Assembly: GCF_016901015.1 (NCBI RefSeq)
Contig: NZ_JAFEUP010000002.1
Coordinates: 682,001 to 746,000 of the forward strand
Direction of reading: 5' to 3'
Source of the DNA: Zestomonas insulae
Lineage (GTDB): Bacteria; Pseudomonadota; Gammaproteobacteria; Pseudomonadales; Pseudomonadaceae
Length of the DNA stretch: 64,000 bases
Shown: piece after piece, positions 19,134-27,708 of the stretch
Layout of the letters: every line of letters begins with the position of its first letter
Position numbering within the stretch: the first letter of the stretch is position 1
Made by a program: the position numbers and the translations under genes
Notes under the pieces: model-generated
Told to the model about the DNA's origin: nothing
The model's input: the letters and a program-made list of their open reading frames with translations, nothing else
Databases searched by the model: none

Positions 19134-20522
19134 TCAGAGAATGATCTTGTCGCGCAGCTTGTCGGCGGCCTGGTTGAGTGCCTGGATGACCCGTTCCTTG
19201 TCGTAGTTCTGGATGCCGTTGGTATCCAGGTACATGGAGAAGCCGGGCAACTCGTGCTCGACGTAGCTGGAAGTGGCGCCCAGATCGCGGCGCAGGTCGA
19301 CCACGTGATAGATCTGCACCGGGCGGGAGAAGCCCTTGACGGTGATCTGGCCCTTGTCGCGGCACATGATCACGTCCTTGATCAGCGAATAGGTCTCGTG
19401 GGAGATGAGGATTTCGCCGGCCTCGGCATTGCTTTCCAGGCGGCTGGCGAGGTTCACCTCGCGACCGATGATGGTGTAGTCCATGCGCGTGTCGGCGCCG
19501 AAGTTACCCACCGTGCAATAGCCGGTGTTGACGCCCATGCGGATTTCCAGCGGCTTGGTGATGCCCTGGGCGCGCCATTGCTGGCGCAGCACCTTCATGT
19601 GCTTGCGCATCGCCACGGCCATCGCCACGGCGTTCACTGCATCCTTCTTGGCGCCCTGGGTGTTCGGGTCGCCGAAGAACACCATGACGCTGTCGCCAAC
19701 GAACTTGTCGATGGTGCCGCCGTACTTCAAGGCGATCTTCGACATTTCCGTCAGGTAGTTGTTGAGCAGGTCGGTGAGCGCCTCGGCTTCCAGCTCCTCG
19801 GACAGCTCGGTAAAGCCCTTGATGTCGGAGAAGAACACGGTGAGCTTCTTGCGCTGGGTTTCCAGGCGCACGTGCTTTTTGCCGCTGAAGATCATCTCCC
19901 AGACCTGCGGCGACAGGTACTTGGCCAGGTTGCGCGCCAGTCGCGCGGCCTTTTCCTGCTCCTGCTTGATCTCGCCGCGCGCCTGCGCCAGGCGCAAGCC
20001 CTGCTGGTGCATGTAATAGGCGGTGGTGCCGATGCAGAGGGTGCTGAACAGGATGCAGACCAGCGCCGGCAGCACTGGCGTGGCGGCTTTCAGCTCCGGC
20101 TGCAGCAGGCTGCCGAGCAGCAGCGCGGTGCTCCCCGCGGTCAGCAGCACCACGCCGAGCAGGCGCAGGCTGCCGCCGATCAGCGCGGCGAAGGTGAGGA
20201 TCAGCAGCATCATCAGGCTGGGGACCACCGAAAGGCCCATCAGCACCGCGCCGGCGCCGACGTGCAGGGCGTCGACGATCAGCAGCCCGGTCTTCACCTG
20301 CTGCGGGTGGTCGTTGCGAAAGCGCAGAGCAATCTGGTGGGCGAGATGCGGGTAGAGCAGGCTGTAGGGCACCAGCCAGAGCACGTCGTAGGCAAAATAC
20401 TGGGAGAAGGTGCCGGCGGCGAGGGTCGCCGCGGTAGCCAGGTAGGCCAGCGCGCGCGAGTAGTACATGCGCAGTGACGACGAGGGCAGGCCGTTTGACG
20501 GGGTGGGGCTGGTTGGCTTCAT
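19134..20522 (-). CDS. cyaB: Class III adenylate cyclase CyaB (MASE2 membrane sensor)
   Basis: Makes cAMP, which acts with Vfr in Pseudomonas virulence control. The 462-residue protein has an N-terminal membrane region of about six segments (residues 25-170; MASE2 type) followed by a short helical linker and a class III cyclase domain. Metal-binding aspartates are Asp233 (FFSDIKGFTELSEE) and Asp277 (KFVGDSVMVFFG); the transition-state region IIGREVNLASRLES is intact. Size and architecture match P. aeruginosa CyaB (PA3217, 463 residues). A C-terminal tail of about 60 residues follows the cyclase core. Confidence 0.93.
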   Translation of the reverse strand: MKPTSPTPSNGLPSSSLRMYYSRALAYLATAATLAAGTFSQYFAYDVLWLVPYSLLYPHLAHQIALRFRNDHPQQVKTGLLIVDALHVGAGAVLMGLSVVPSLMMLLILTFAALIGGSLRLLGVVLLTAGSTALLLGSLLQPELKAATPVLPALVCILFSTLCIGTTAYYMHQQGLRLAQARGEIKQEQEKAARLARNLAKYLSPQVWEMIFSGKKHVRLETQRKKLTVFFSDIKGFTELSEELEAEALTDLLNNYLTEMSKIALKYGGTIDKFVGDSVMVFFGDPNTQGAKKDAVNAVAMAVAMRKHMKVLRQQWRAQGITKPLEIRMGVNTGYCTVGNFGADTRMDYTIIGREVNLASRLESNAEAGEILISHETYSLIKDVIMCRDKGQITVKGFSRPVQIYHVVDLRRDLGATSSYVEHELPGFSMYLDTNGIQNYDKERVIQALNQAADKLRDKIIL

Positions 20523-20669
20523 CGAGCGGGCACTGTCCCTGGTGAGGCTGACGCCTCGTCCGACCTCGGGCTGGCCCCGTCGCGGCGAGGCCAGAATTCT
20601 GACTGCCGGGGATCATAACCAGCCTGAATGCGGCCGCCAAGTAGGCGGGCCGCCGGTACGGGTATTGGG

Positions 20670-21251
20670 TCAGGCCTGTTCCATCGCCGCCTTGTAGATG
20701 GAAGTCTTGGGCTGGGCGAAGACGCGCCGCATCATCGGCTCGAAGAACGCCAGCGGCAGGTGCTCGTACTCCGGGTCGAAGGCCGCCGCGTCGTACTTGG
20801 CGCAGAACTCGATGGTCGCCAGGTACTGCGGGTGGTCCTTGAACTGCTCGCGCAGGTGCCGATCCATGCCCAGGTGATGGAAGAAGTAGTAACCCTGGAA
20901 GATGCCGTGCTTCTCGACCATCCAGTGGTACTCGGGGCTGACGAACGGCTTGAGGATGGCCGCGGCGATGTCCGGGTGGTTGAACGAGCCGAGCGTGTCG
21001 CCGATGTCGTGGAGCAGCGCGCAGATCACGTACTCCTCGTCGCGACCGTCGCGGTGCGCGCGGGTGGCGGTCTGCAGCGAATGGGTCAGGCGATCCACCG
21101 GGAAGCCGCCGAAGTCGCCATCGAGCAGCTTGAGGTGGGTGAGGATGCGGTCCGGCAGCTGTTTGGCGTAGGCGGCGAAATCCTGAGCAATGATGGCCCA
21201 GTCCTCGGCGGTGCCGTCTTCCATGTGGGTGAAGCGGGCGTGAGCGTTCAT
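20670..21251 (-). CDS. HD-domain protein, possible PhnZ/inositol-oxygenase-like oxygenase
   Basis: 193 residues from the ATG at 21251 (the open frame continues upstream without a ribosome site). Seen: His57 in RLTHSLQTATRA, the paired His81-Asp82 in ALLHDIGD exactly 24 residues later, then further His residues (NHPDIAA, EYHWMVEKHGIFQ, YYFFHH) and Asp154 in CAKYDAAAFD. The H...HD...H...H...D order suits a dinuclear metal HD site; the small size and sequence style resemble PhnZ and related mixed-valence di-iron oxygenases more than nucleotide phosphohydrolases. It is 32 bases after the Mpo1-like gene on the same strand. HD family is secure; oxygenase activity is inference. Confidence 0.72.
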   Translation of the reverse strand: MNAHARFTHMEDGTAEDWAIIAQDFAAYAKQLPDRILTHLKLLDGDFGGFPVDRLTHSLQTATRAHRDGRDEEYVICALLHDIGDTLGSFNHPDIAAAILKPFVSPEYHWMVEKHGIFQGYYFFHHLGMDRHLREQFKDHPQYLATIEFCAKYDAAAFDPEYEHLPLAFFEPMMRRVFAQPKTSIYKAAMEQA

Positions 21252-21283
21252 CAGGCGTTCTCTCTTTCTTATTGTCGGGAGGC

Positions 21284-21601
21284 TTAGAACGGGATGCGGC
21301 CGGTGAAGGCATCCTTGAGCATGACCCAGTCGCCGAGCAGCGAATAGAACGGGTACTTGAAGGTGGCCGGGCGATTCTTCTCGAATACGAAGTGACCGAC
21401 CCAGGCGAAGCCGTAGCCGGCGATTGGCAGCGCCAGCAGCCACAGCCACTGCTGGGTAACCACTGCGTAGGCGAGGATGCCGAGGACCAGCAGGCTGCCG
21501 GCGTAGTGCAGGCGGCGGCAGGTCGGGTTGCTGTGTTCCTGCAGGTAATACGGGTAGAACTCGGCGAAACTCTGGAATCGATCGGCGGCTTGCGTGCTCA
21601 T
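21284..21601 (-). CDS. DUF962 (Mpo1-like) membrane protein
   Basis: 105 residues from the ATG at 21601, six bases after a perfect AGGAGG; a GTG one codon upstream would be too close. Seen: the family signature YLQEHSNPTCRRLHYAG, three hydrophobic segments, and GHFVFEKNRPATFKYPFYSL with conserved His. This is the DUF962/YGL010w family. Yeast Mpo1 is an iron-dependent dioxygenase in alpha-oxidation of 2-hydroxy fatty acids; the bacterial role is not known to me. It forms an operon with the HD-domain gene. Confidence 0.85.
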   Translation of the reverse strand: MSTQAADRFQSFAEFYPYYLQEHSNPTCRRLHYAGSLLVLGILAYAVVTQQWLWLLALPIAGYGFAWVGHFVFEKNRPATFKYPFYSLLGDWVMLKDAFTGRIPF

Positions 21602-21743
21602 CACACACCTCCTGTCATTGTGTTCACGACAGCATAGGGGCGCTGGCCCATCGGGCCAGTGACATTAGGTGCCAGTTTAGTATCCTGATGCGCCGCCGAA
21701 GAGCGGGCCGTCTGCAGCCGTTTCGTAGTCAGAAGAAGGCGCC

Positions 21744-22745
21744 ATGAGCGAACGTACGACATCCTCCAGTTGGGCCTCGGGCATTGTTCACGCGTTGGAA
21801 ATGGGTGGTGTCGACTGCCAGTCGCTGTTTATCGAGTTGGGCCTCGACTATGCCGCGCTGACCGACGCCGATGCGCGCTTCCCGCAGGACGGCATGACCC
21901 GCCTGTGGGAGCGCGCCGTGCAGCTCTCCGGCAACCCGGCGATCGGCCTGAACATGGCCAGCGTGGTGCGCCCGTCGTCGTTTCATGTGGTCGGCTATGC
22001 GGCGATGTCCAGCCGCAACCTGAAGGAAGGCTTCACCCGCCTGGTGCGCTACCAGCGCATCGTCGCCGAGGGCGCCGACCTCAGCTTTCGCCCGGTTGGT
22101 GATGGCTACGGCCTGATCCTGGCGATTCACGGTGATCGGCTGGTGCCGGCACGGCAGAGCGCCGAGGCCTCGATGGCTTATACCCTGGCATTCTGCCGCT
22201 GGATGATCAGCAAGCCGCTGCGGCCACGCGAAGTGCGTTTCCAGGGCGATCCGCCGGCTGATCTGGAGCCGTATCGGCAAGTGTTCCAGGCGCCGCTGCG
22301 CTTCAATGCCGAGCACTACGCGCTGATCTTCGAGCGCGCCGACCTCGAGGCGCCACTGCCCAGTGCCAACGAGGCGCTGGCGCAACTGCACGACCGTTTT
22401 GCCGGCGAGTACCTGGCACGCTTTTCCGGCAGTCGGGTGACCCATCAGGCACGGCAGACGCTGTGCCGGCTGCTGCCGCAGGGTGAGCCCAAGCGCGATG
22501 CCGTGGCACAGGCGCTGCACCTGTCGCAGCGTACCCTGCAGCGTCGGCTGCAGGAGGAGGGCACCAGCTTCCAGCAGTTGCTCGACGACACGCGCCGCGA
22601 ACTGGCCGCGCAGTACCTGGCGCAGCCGAACCTGACCCTGCTGGAAATCTCCTACCTGCTGGGCTTTGCGGATCCGAGCAACTTCTTCCGCGCCTTCCGC
22701 CGCTGGTTCGATACCACGCCGGGGGAGTATCGCGCGCAGCTGTAG
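21744..22745 (+). CDS. AraC-family regulator (arabinose-binding-like N-domain)
   Basis: A 333-residue regulator. Seen: N-terminal domain typical of OruR/GbdR-unrelated, ToxR-like Pseudomonas AraC proteins (DADARFPQDGMTRLWERAVQ, GNPAIGLNMASVVRPSSFHVVGYAAMSS), and a C-terminal double helix-turn-helix (VAQALHLSQRTLQRRLQEEG, LLEISYLLGFADPSNFFRAF) ending FDTTPGEYRAQL. It is divergent from the Mpo1-like/HD operon with a 142-base gap, which makes that operon its simplest target. The inducer is unknown. A perfect REP palindrome follows the stop. Confidence 0.88.
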   Translation: MSERTTSSSWASGIVHALEMGGVDCQSLFIELGLDYAALTDADARFPQDGMTRLWERAVQLSGNPAIGLNMASVVRPSSFHVVGYAAMSSRNLKEGFTRLVRYQRIVAEGADLSFRPVGDGYGLILAIHGDRLVPARQSAEASMAYTLAFCRWMISKPLRPREVRFQGDPPADLEPYRQVFQAPLRFNAEHYALIFERADLEAPLPSANEALAQLHDRFAGEYLARFSGSRVTHQARQTLCRLLPQGEPKRDAVAQALHLSQRTLQRRLQEEGTSFQQLLDDTRRELAAQYLAQPNLTLLEISYLLGFADPSNFFRAFRRWFDTTPGEYRAQL

Positions 22746-22755
22746 ATCTCACGCT

Positions 22756-22809
22756 GTAGGAGCGGCCCATGGCCGCGAAAGCGCCTTCGCGGCCATGGGC
22801 CGCTCCTAC
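22756..22809. repeat. REP pair: perfect 24-base inverted repeat
   Basis: Left arm 22756-22779 begins GTAGGAGCGGCCCATGG; right arm 22786-22809 is its exact complement, with a six-base loop AGCGCC. It lies between the AraC stop and the 3' end of trkH. The structure is strong enough to stop or stabilise both convergent transcripts. Its right arm repeats at 19031-19053. Confidence 0.9.
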
Positions 22810-22837
22810 GGTCGTTCTCTGTGCCAGCAGTGGGAGG

Positions 22838-24295
22838 TCAGTGGCGCCAGAACGCCGGCATGAACAGCACCAGCACGGTGATGATCTCCAGGCGACCGAT
22901 CAGCATGCCGGCGCACAGCAGCCACTTGGCCGCGTTCGGCAGGCTGGAGAAGTTGCCGGCCGGGCCGATTACCTCGCCGAGCCCCGGGCCGACGCCGGAC
23001 ACCGTGCTGGCGGCGCCGGTCAGCGAGGTGATCCAGTCCAGGCCGAGCAGCGACAGGCCGAGGGCGATGGCGGCGATGGTCACGGTGAAGAAGAACGAGA
23101 AGGCCAGGATCGAACGGACGATCTCTTCGTCGAGGCGGTGGCCGTTGTACTTCTGCTTGATCACCGAGCGCGGGTGAATCAGCTGCTGCAGGCTGGCCTT
23201 GAGCAGGATCCACGCGACCTGGAAGCGGAAGATCTTGATCCCGCCAGCGGTCGAGCCGGAGCAGCCGCCAACGAAGCCGAGGTAGAAGAAGATCATCAGC
23301 GAGAAGTTGCCCCACAGGCTGTAGTCGCCGAGGGCGAAGCCGGTGGTGGTGACCACCGAGGTGACGTTCACCGCCACGTGGCGCAGGGCGTCCAGCCAGT
23401 GCAGTTGGGTGGTGGCCCAGTACCAGGTGCCCATCACCAGCCAGGTCACCACCAGCAGACCGAGCATGCCCTGCACCTGGGCGTCGCGGATCAGCGCCTT
23501 GCGGTTGCCGCGCAGCGTGGCGACGTACAGCGCGAAGGGCAGGCTGCCGAGGATCATCGCCACCACCGCGACCCAGTGCACCGCCGGTTGCTGCCACTTG
23601 GCGAGCGACTGGTCGGAAGTCGAGAAGCCGCCGGTGGAGATCGCCGACATGGCGTGGTTGGCCGCGTCGAACGGGCTCATCCCGGCCCACCAGAACGCCA
23701 GGGTGGCGATCAGGGTGATACCGACGTAGGTGGCGACGATGTACTTCGCGACCATGTGCGAGCGCGGCATGATCTTGTTGCCGCTGCGGTCCGATGACTC
23801 GGTCTGGAACAGGCGCATGCCACCGATACGCAGCATCGGCAGGATCGCCACCGCCATGCCGATGAAGCCGATGCCCCCCAGCCAGTGCAGCATCGAACGC
23901 CAGATGAGGATGCCCGGCGAGGCGTTGTCCAGCCCCGAGAGCACCGTGGCGCCGGTCGCGGTGATCCCCGACATGCTCTCGAAGAACGCGTCGGTGTAGC
24001 TCATGTGGCGGGCTAGCAGGAACGGCAGGGCGGCGAACACACCCACCGTCACCCAGCTGCTGACGGTCAGCATGTACATGTCGCGCGGGCGCAGGTGTAC
24101 GTGCTCCGGGCGACCGGGGACGACCAGCGCCAAGCCGGCGATGAAGGTGATCAGGCTCGACCAGAGGAAGGTGTTGAGTTCGCTGGCGCGGTCGAAGACC
24201 AGCAGGGTCACCATCGGCACCACCATGCTGATGGCGAGGGTGATCAGGAAAATACCGATGATGAAGCCGATGATGCGCAGAGTCGGCAGGGCCAT
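22838..24295 (-). CDS. trkH: TrkH-family potassium uptake protein
   Basis: Inner-membrane potassium translocating subunit that works with the cytoplasmic NAD-binding TrkA. The 485-residue protein has the four-fold TM-pore-TM plan; the pore loops with selectivity glycines are readable: ITATGATVLSGLD, SAISTGGFSTSD, VVTTTGFALGDYS and STVSGVGPGLGEV. Length matches TrkH (about 483). trkA is not in the window. It is followed by a REP palindrome and is divergent from the nitroreductase gene. Confidence 0.93.
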   Translation of the reverse strand: MALPTLRIIGFIIGIFLITLAISMVVPMVTLLVFDRASELNTFLWSSLITFIAGLALVVPGRPEHVHLRPRDMYMLTVSSWVTVGVFAALPFLLARHMSYTDAFFESMSGITATGATVLSGLDNASPGILIWRSMLHWLGGIGFIGMAVAILPMLRIGGMRLFQTESSDRSGNKIMPRSHMVAKYIVATYVGITLIATLAFWWAGMSPFDAANHAMSAISTGGFSTSDQSLAKWQQPAVHWVAVVAMILGSLPFALYVATLRGNRKALIRDAQVQGMLGLLVVTWLVMGTWYWATTQLHWLDALRHVAVNVTSVVTTTGFALGDYSLWGNFSLMIFFYLGFVGGCSGSTAGGIKIFRFQVAWILLKASLQQLIHPRSVIKQKYNGHRLDEEIVRSILAFSFFFTVTIAAIALGLSLLGLDWITSLTGAASTVSGVGPGLGEVIGPAGNFSSLPNAAKWLLCAGMLIGRLEIITVLVLFMPAFWRH

Positions 24296-24536
24296 GAAGT
24301 TGGGCTCGTGGACGGAATGGGCGGCAGTTTAGAGGAGGTGGCACGGCGCCGCATCTACCGCGCTGGATTGGTCGGTTTGGCGCCCGCACTGTGCGCGCTG
24401 GGTGGCGGGCGTGCGGAGGGGATTTGTGTGCGCATTGCGCCAGCCCTGAGCCCGCCGCAACAGCCGCTGATGAGAGCCCGGACAGGGTCGCCTGATCGGC
24501 TATCATGGCCGCCTCTTCGGATTCAGGAGGTGGCCC

Positions 24537-25094
24537 ATGGAGGCACTCGACGTTCTGCTCAACCGTGTATCGACGGCTCGCCTGCAGGCGCCGGCGCCGT
24601 CGCCGGCGCAGCGCGAGGTGTTGTTTCGCGCCGCCTTGCGCGCGCCGGATCACGGTTATCTGCGCCCCTGGCGTTTCCTCTGCATCGAGGACGCCGGGCG
24701 CGAGCGGCTGGGTGAGCTGTTCGCCGCGGCGGTGCTGAACAAGAATCCCCAGGCGCCCGCCGAAGCGCTGGCCAAGGCGCGCAACATGCCGTTGCGCGCG
24801 CCCTTGCTGGTGGCGGTCATCGCCAGTCCGAAGGCCAGCCCCAAGGTGCCGGAAAGCGAACAGGTGCTGGCGGCCAGCTGCGCCGCCCACGGCATCCTGC
24901 TTGCCGCGCACGCCCAGGGGCTGGGCGCGATCTGGCGCACCGGTGATATGGCGCACGACCGTTTCGTCGCCGACGGCCTCGGGCTTGCCGCGCACGAGCA
25001 GATTGTCGCGTTCCTGTACCTGGGCAGCGTGGACGGCGAGTTGCGCACGCCGCCGGAGCTGAATCCGGCGGACTTCGTCGCCAGCTGGGGCTGA
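24537..25094 (+). CDS. YdjA-like nitroreductase family protein
   Basis: A 185-residue FMN-dependent oxidoreductase. Seen: N-terminal phosphate-binding style RVSTARLQAPAPSPAQREVLFRAALRAPDHGYLRPWRF, the central KVPESEQVLAASCAAHGILLAAHAQGLGAIWRTG, and the C-terminal LYLGSVDGELRTPPELNP. Size and motifs fit E. coli YdjA (183 residues), a small nitroreductase. Substrate unknown. Its stop is five bases from the end of the convergent cpxS gene. Confidence 0.88.
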   Translation: MEALDVLLNRVSTARLQAPAPSPAQREVLFRAALRAPDHGYLRPWRFLCIEDAGRERLGELFAAAVLNKNPQAPAEALAKARNMPLRAPLLVAVIASPKASPKVPESEQVLAASCAAHGILLAAHAQGLGAIWRTGDMAHDRFVADGLGLAAHEQIVAFLYLGSVDGELRTPPELNPADFVASWG

Positions 25095-25099
25095 GGGCG

Positions 25100-26404
25100 C
25101 TAGACCGGCAGTTCGACGCGGGCGACGAAGCCGCCCGCCGAATGGTTGTCCAGCAGCAAGCGACCGCCGTGCCGCTCGATCGCCCGACGCGCGATGGCCA
25201 GGCCCAGGCCATGACCCGCTTTGCTCTGCTGCGGGGCACGGAAGAACGGTTCGCCGAGCTGACCCAGATAATCTGCCGCGACGCCCGGACCGTGGTCGCG
25301 TACCTCGATCACCGCCACCCCGGCTTCGCTGCCGGTGGCGATTTCCACCGCCTGCCCGGGCGGGCTGAAGCGCAGCGCGTTGCGCAGCAGGTTGTCGAGC
25401 GCCCTACCAAGCATGTCCGGCCAGCCCTGCAGGGCCAGGTCGGCGTCGCCGCTGAGGCGGATGTCCTGCTCGGGGGCGACCAGCAGGGCGTCATCTCGCA
25501 GTTGCTCGAGCAGGCCGCGCAGCTGGATCGGCTGGCGCGCGCCGGGGTCGGCGTCGAGGCGGGCGAGGGCGAGGATCTCGGCGATCAGTGCTTCCAGGCG
25601 ATCACATTCCTGACTTAGACGCGGCCACAGCACCTCCCGCTCGCGCGGTTCGGCCCGCTCGGCAAGCGCCAGGGCGACGCGCAGGCGCGCCAGTGGCGAG
25701 CGCAACTCGTGGGACACGTCGCGCAGTAGCTGGCGCTGGCTGCCGATCAGGTCCTGCAGGCGCTGGCCCATGCGGTTGAAGTCGCCGGCCAGCACGCCGA
25801 GTTCGTCACGCCGGCGGGCCAGGCGCTCCAGGCTGTTCTGCTGGTAGGCGGTACGACCGAGGTCGTGCACCGCGCGGCGCAGGCGGTCCAGCGGGCGTGT
25901 GATCGACAGGGTCAGCATGAGGCTGAACACGGTCAGCACCACCAGCGCGATGCCCAGCGCGACCAGCGGCCACAGCAGGCTGCTGCGGTGCCAGGCGGCG
26001 AGCTCGGGGTAGGGGATGCGGTAGATGAACAGGTACGACTCGCCGTCCGGCCCGGTGAATTCCTCGGTCAGCCGACGCCACGGCAGGCGCTCGCCATGCC
26101 GCGCCTCGAAGGCGGCGGCACGCGGCGGGAAGGTGCCGCGTACCAGCGGCTCGCCGCTGTCGTCGAGGACTTGGGTGTCGATGCGGAACTTGCGTTTGCG
26201 CTGCTCGAGCAGGTCCTGGGCGGCCTGGCCGCCTTGCGCGCGATAGACCTCGACCCACTGCTCGGGCAGCGACTTGAGCGCCGGGTGACGCGCGACGATC
26301 CAGCCGTCCTGGTTCAGTGCGTGACCGAACAGCAGTGACAGACCGGCGACCAGGGCGATGGCCAGCCAGAAGCTGGCGAAGATGCGCCAGAACAATGAAC
26401 GCAC
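25100..26404 (-). CDS. cpxS: Cpx-type envelope stress sensor kinase
   Basis: Sensor histidine kinase of 434 residues. Seen: membrane segment 7-29, periplasmic sensor about 30-140, second membrane segment 142-166, HAMP domain 167-220, the phosphoacceptor His232 in RDVSHELRSPLARLR, N box NLLRNALRFSPPG, G1 DHGPGV and G2 KAGHGLGLAIARR. Gene order cpxR, Spy-like, sensor matches P. aeruginosa PA3204-PA3206. It is separated from the Spy-like gene by a strong terminator, so its expression would be lower than that of the upstream gene. Confidence 0.9.
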   Translation of the reverse strand: MRSLFWRIFASFWLAIALVAGLSLLFGHALNQDGWIVARHPALKSLPEQWVEVYRAQGGQAAQDLLEQRKRKFRIDTQVLDDSGEPLVRGTFPPRAAAFEARHGERLPWRRLTEEFTGPDGESYLFIYRIPYPELAAWHRSSLLWPLVALGIALVVLTVFSLMLTLSITRPLDRLRRAVHDLGRTAYQQNSLERLARRRDELGVLAGDFNRMGQRLQDLIGSQRQLLRDVSHELRSPLARLRVALALAERAEPREREVLWPRLSQECDRLEALIAEILALARLDADPGARQPIQLRGLLEQLRDDALLVAPEQDIRLSGDADLALQGWPDMLGRALDNLLRNALRFSPPGQAVEIATGSEAGVAVIEVRDHGPGVAADYLGQLGEPFFRAPQQSKAGHGLGLAIARRAIERHGGRLLLDNHSAGGFVARVELPV

Positions 26405-26426
26405 GGCGGCTCCTTAACAGGCAAAA

Positions 26427-26454
26427 GCCCGCCAGGCGTGGTGGCCTGGCGGGC
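26427..26454 (-). terminator. Terminator between the Spy-like gene and cpxS
   Basis: Eleven-base perfect arms GCCCGCCAGGC / GCCTGGCGGGC with a six-base loop; on the minus strand a TTTT run follows. It lies 27 bases after the Spy-like stop and 23 before the cpxS start, so it would attenuate readthrough into the sensor gene. Confidence 0.8.
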
Positions 26455-26480
26455 GGGGTGGTTACGGACCGGGGCGGCGC

Positions 26481-26888
26481 TTACTGGGCCTTGTCCTTCT
26501 GCGCTTTCCAGGCCTGGAACTCGGCGCGCTCGGCACGCCGCTCTTCCATCTTCTTCTGCAGTTCGTCGAACTGCTTCTGCTGCTCCGGCGTCAGTTTGGC
26601 GCGGATGGCGCTCTGGGTCTTGTCATGCTGGGCCTTGAGCTCGTCCTGCATGGCTTTCTTCTCGGCGGCGGGCAGCTTGTCCAGGTACTTCTCGTTGATG
26701 TCGTGGCGGTTCTTCATCTGTTCGCCCATCAGCTGGCGGATGTCCTGACGCTGCTGGTCGGTCAGGTTCAGTGACTTGAAGAAGCGCGGGCCGTGGTCGC
26801 CGCCATGCCGCGGGCCACCGTCAGGCATGGCCAGGGCGAGGGCGGGCAGGGTAGCGGCGAACAGTACGGCGATAAGGGTCTTGCGCAT
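26481..26888 (-). CDS. Spy/CpxP-family periplasmic protein
   Basis: 135 residues from the ATG at 26888, where a signal peptide begins (MRKTLIAVLFAATLPALALA). The mature part has the two LTxxQ motifs of the family (LTDQQRQDIRQLM and LTPEQQKQF) in an all-helical, highly charged sequence. CpxP inhibits the Cpx sensor and Spy is a periplasmic chaperone; either role could apply. It lies between the response regulator and the sensor and has GTAAA repeats typical of CpxR sites upstream (26971-26986). Confidence 0.9.
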   Translation of the reverse strand: MRKTLIAVLFAATLPALALAMPDGGPRHGGDHGPRFFKSLNLTDQQRQDIRQLMGEQMKNRHDINEKYLDKLPAAEKKAMQDELKAQHDKTQSAIRAKLTPEQQKQFDELQKKMEERRAERAEFQAWKAQKDKAQ

Positions 26889-26970
26889 GTGAATCTCCTT
26901 GTCTCGATTCCGGCCAGTTGCCGGATGAGCCCAGTCTAGGGAGGTCAAGGTCAAGCGCAGTCAGCCAAGG

Positions 26971-26986
26971 GTAAAGCCTGGGTAAA
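26971..26986. promoter_or_regulatory. Candidate CpxR box upstream of the Spy-like gene
   Basis: GTAAA-N6-GTAAA, the tandem 11-base-period repeat described for CpxR. It lies 83-98 bases upstream of the Spy-like start codon and 38 bases after the cpxR stop. The orientation is opposite to the gene, which also occurs at known CpxR targets. Confidence 0.6.
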
Positions 26987-27023
26987 GTCGCGCGGCGTGC
27001 GTCTTGACCCAGCGTTACCCCGC

Positions 27024-27701
27024 TCAGCGGCTGTAGTAGTAGCCGCGGCTGCGCAGGGCGAGGATGCGCGGGCGGCCGTCGGGATGCGGGCCGATCTTCT
27101 TGCGCAGGTTGCTGACGTGCATGTCCAGGCTGCGATCGTACAGGGTCAGCTTGCGGCCCAGCGCCAGTTGCGCCAGCTCCTGTTTGTCCAGCGGCTCGCC
27201 GGGCTGCTTGAGCAGCGCTTCGAGGATGCGGCCTTCGGAGAGGGTCAGCAGCACTTCGTGATCGCCGATGATCGCCACGCCGCGGGCGGCGCTGAAGCAC
27301 AGGTCGCCGACCTCCAGCTGACTGGACGCGGCCGGCGGCTGGGTGCGGCGCAGCACGGCGCGCAGGCGCGCGGTCAGCTCACGCGGGTCGCAGGGTTTGG
27401 CCAGGTAGTCGTCGGCGCCGAGCTCCAGGCCGATGATGCGATCCAGCGGCTCACCGCGCGCCGAGAGCATCAGCACCGGCAGCTCCGGGTGTTCGCTGCG
27501 CAGCTGCTTGAGCAGCTCCAGACCGCTGCCGTCGGGCAGCATCACGTCGAGGATCACCGCCGCCGGGGTGGAGGCGGCCAAGGCGGCGCGGGCGGCGACA
27601 CCATCGTGGCAGGCGCTGACCCGGAAGCCCTCCTGGGTCAGCCAGGCGACCAGCAGCTCGCACAGCTCGCAATCGTCGTCGATCAGCAGCAGGTCGCTCA
27701 T
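27024..27701 (-). CDS. cpxR: CpxR-like OmpR-family response regulator
   Basis: A 225-residue response regulator. Receiver domain with acidic pocket IDDD (7-10), phosphoacceptor Asp52 (VILDVMLPDGSG), conserved Thr/Ser region VLMLSARG and Lys in YLAKPCDPREL; C-terminal OmpR-type winged helix (LTLSEGRILEALLKQPGEPLDKQELAQ ... RSLDMHVSNLRKKIG). Partner of the sensor at 25100-26404. The call as CpxR rests on the linked Spy-like gene and the GTAAA repeats. Confidence 0.9.
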   Translation of the reverse strand: MSDLLLIDDDCELCELLVAWLTQEGFRVSACHDGVAARAALAASTPAAVILDVMLPDGSGLELLKQLRSEHPELPVLMLSARGEPLDRIIGLELGADDYLAKPCDPRELTARLRAVLRRTQPPAASSQLEVGDLCFSAARGVAIIGDHEVLLTLSEGRILEALLKQPGEPLDKQELAQLALGRKLTLYDRSLDMHVSNLRKKIGPHPDGRPRILALRSRGYYYSR

Positions 27702-27708
27702 GGGCGAT

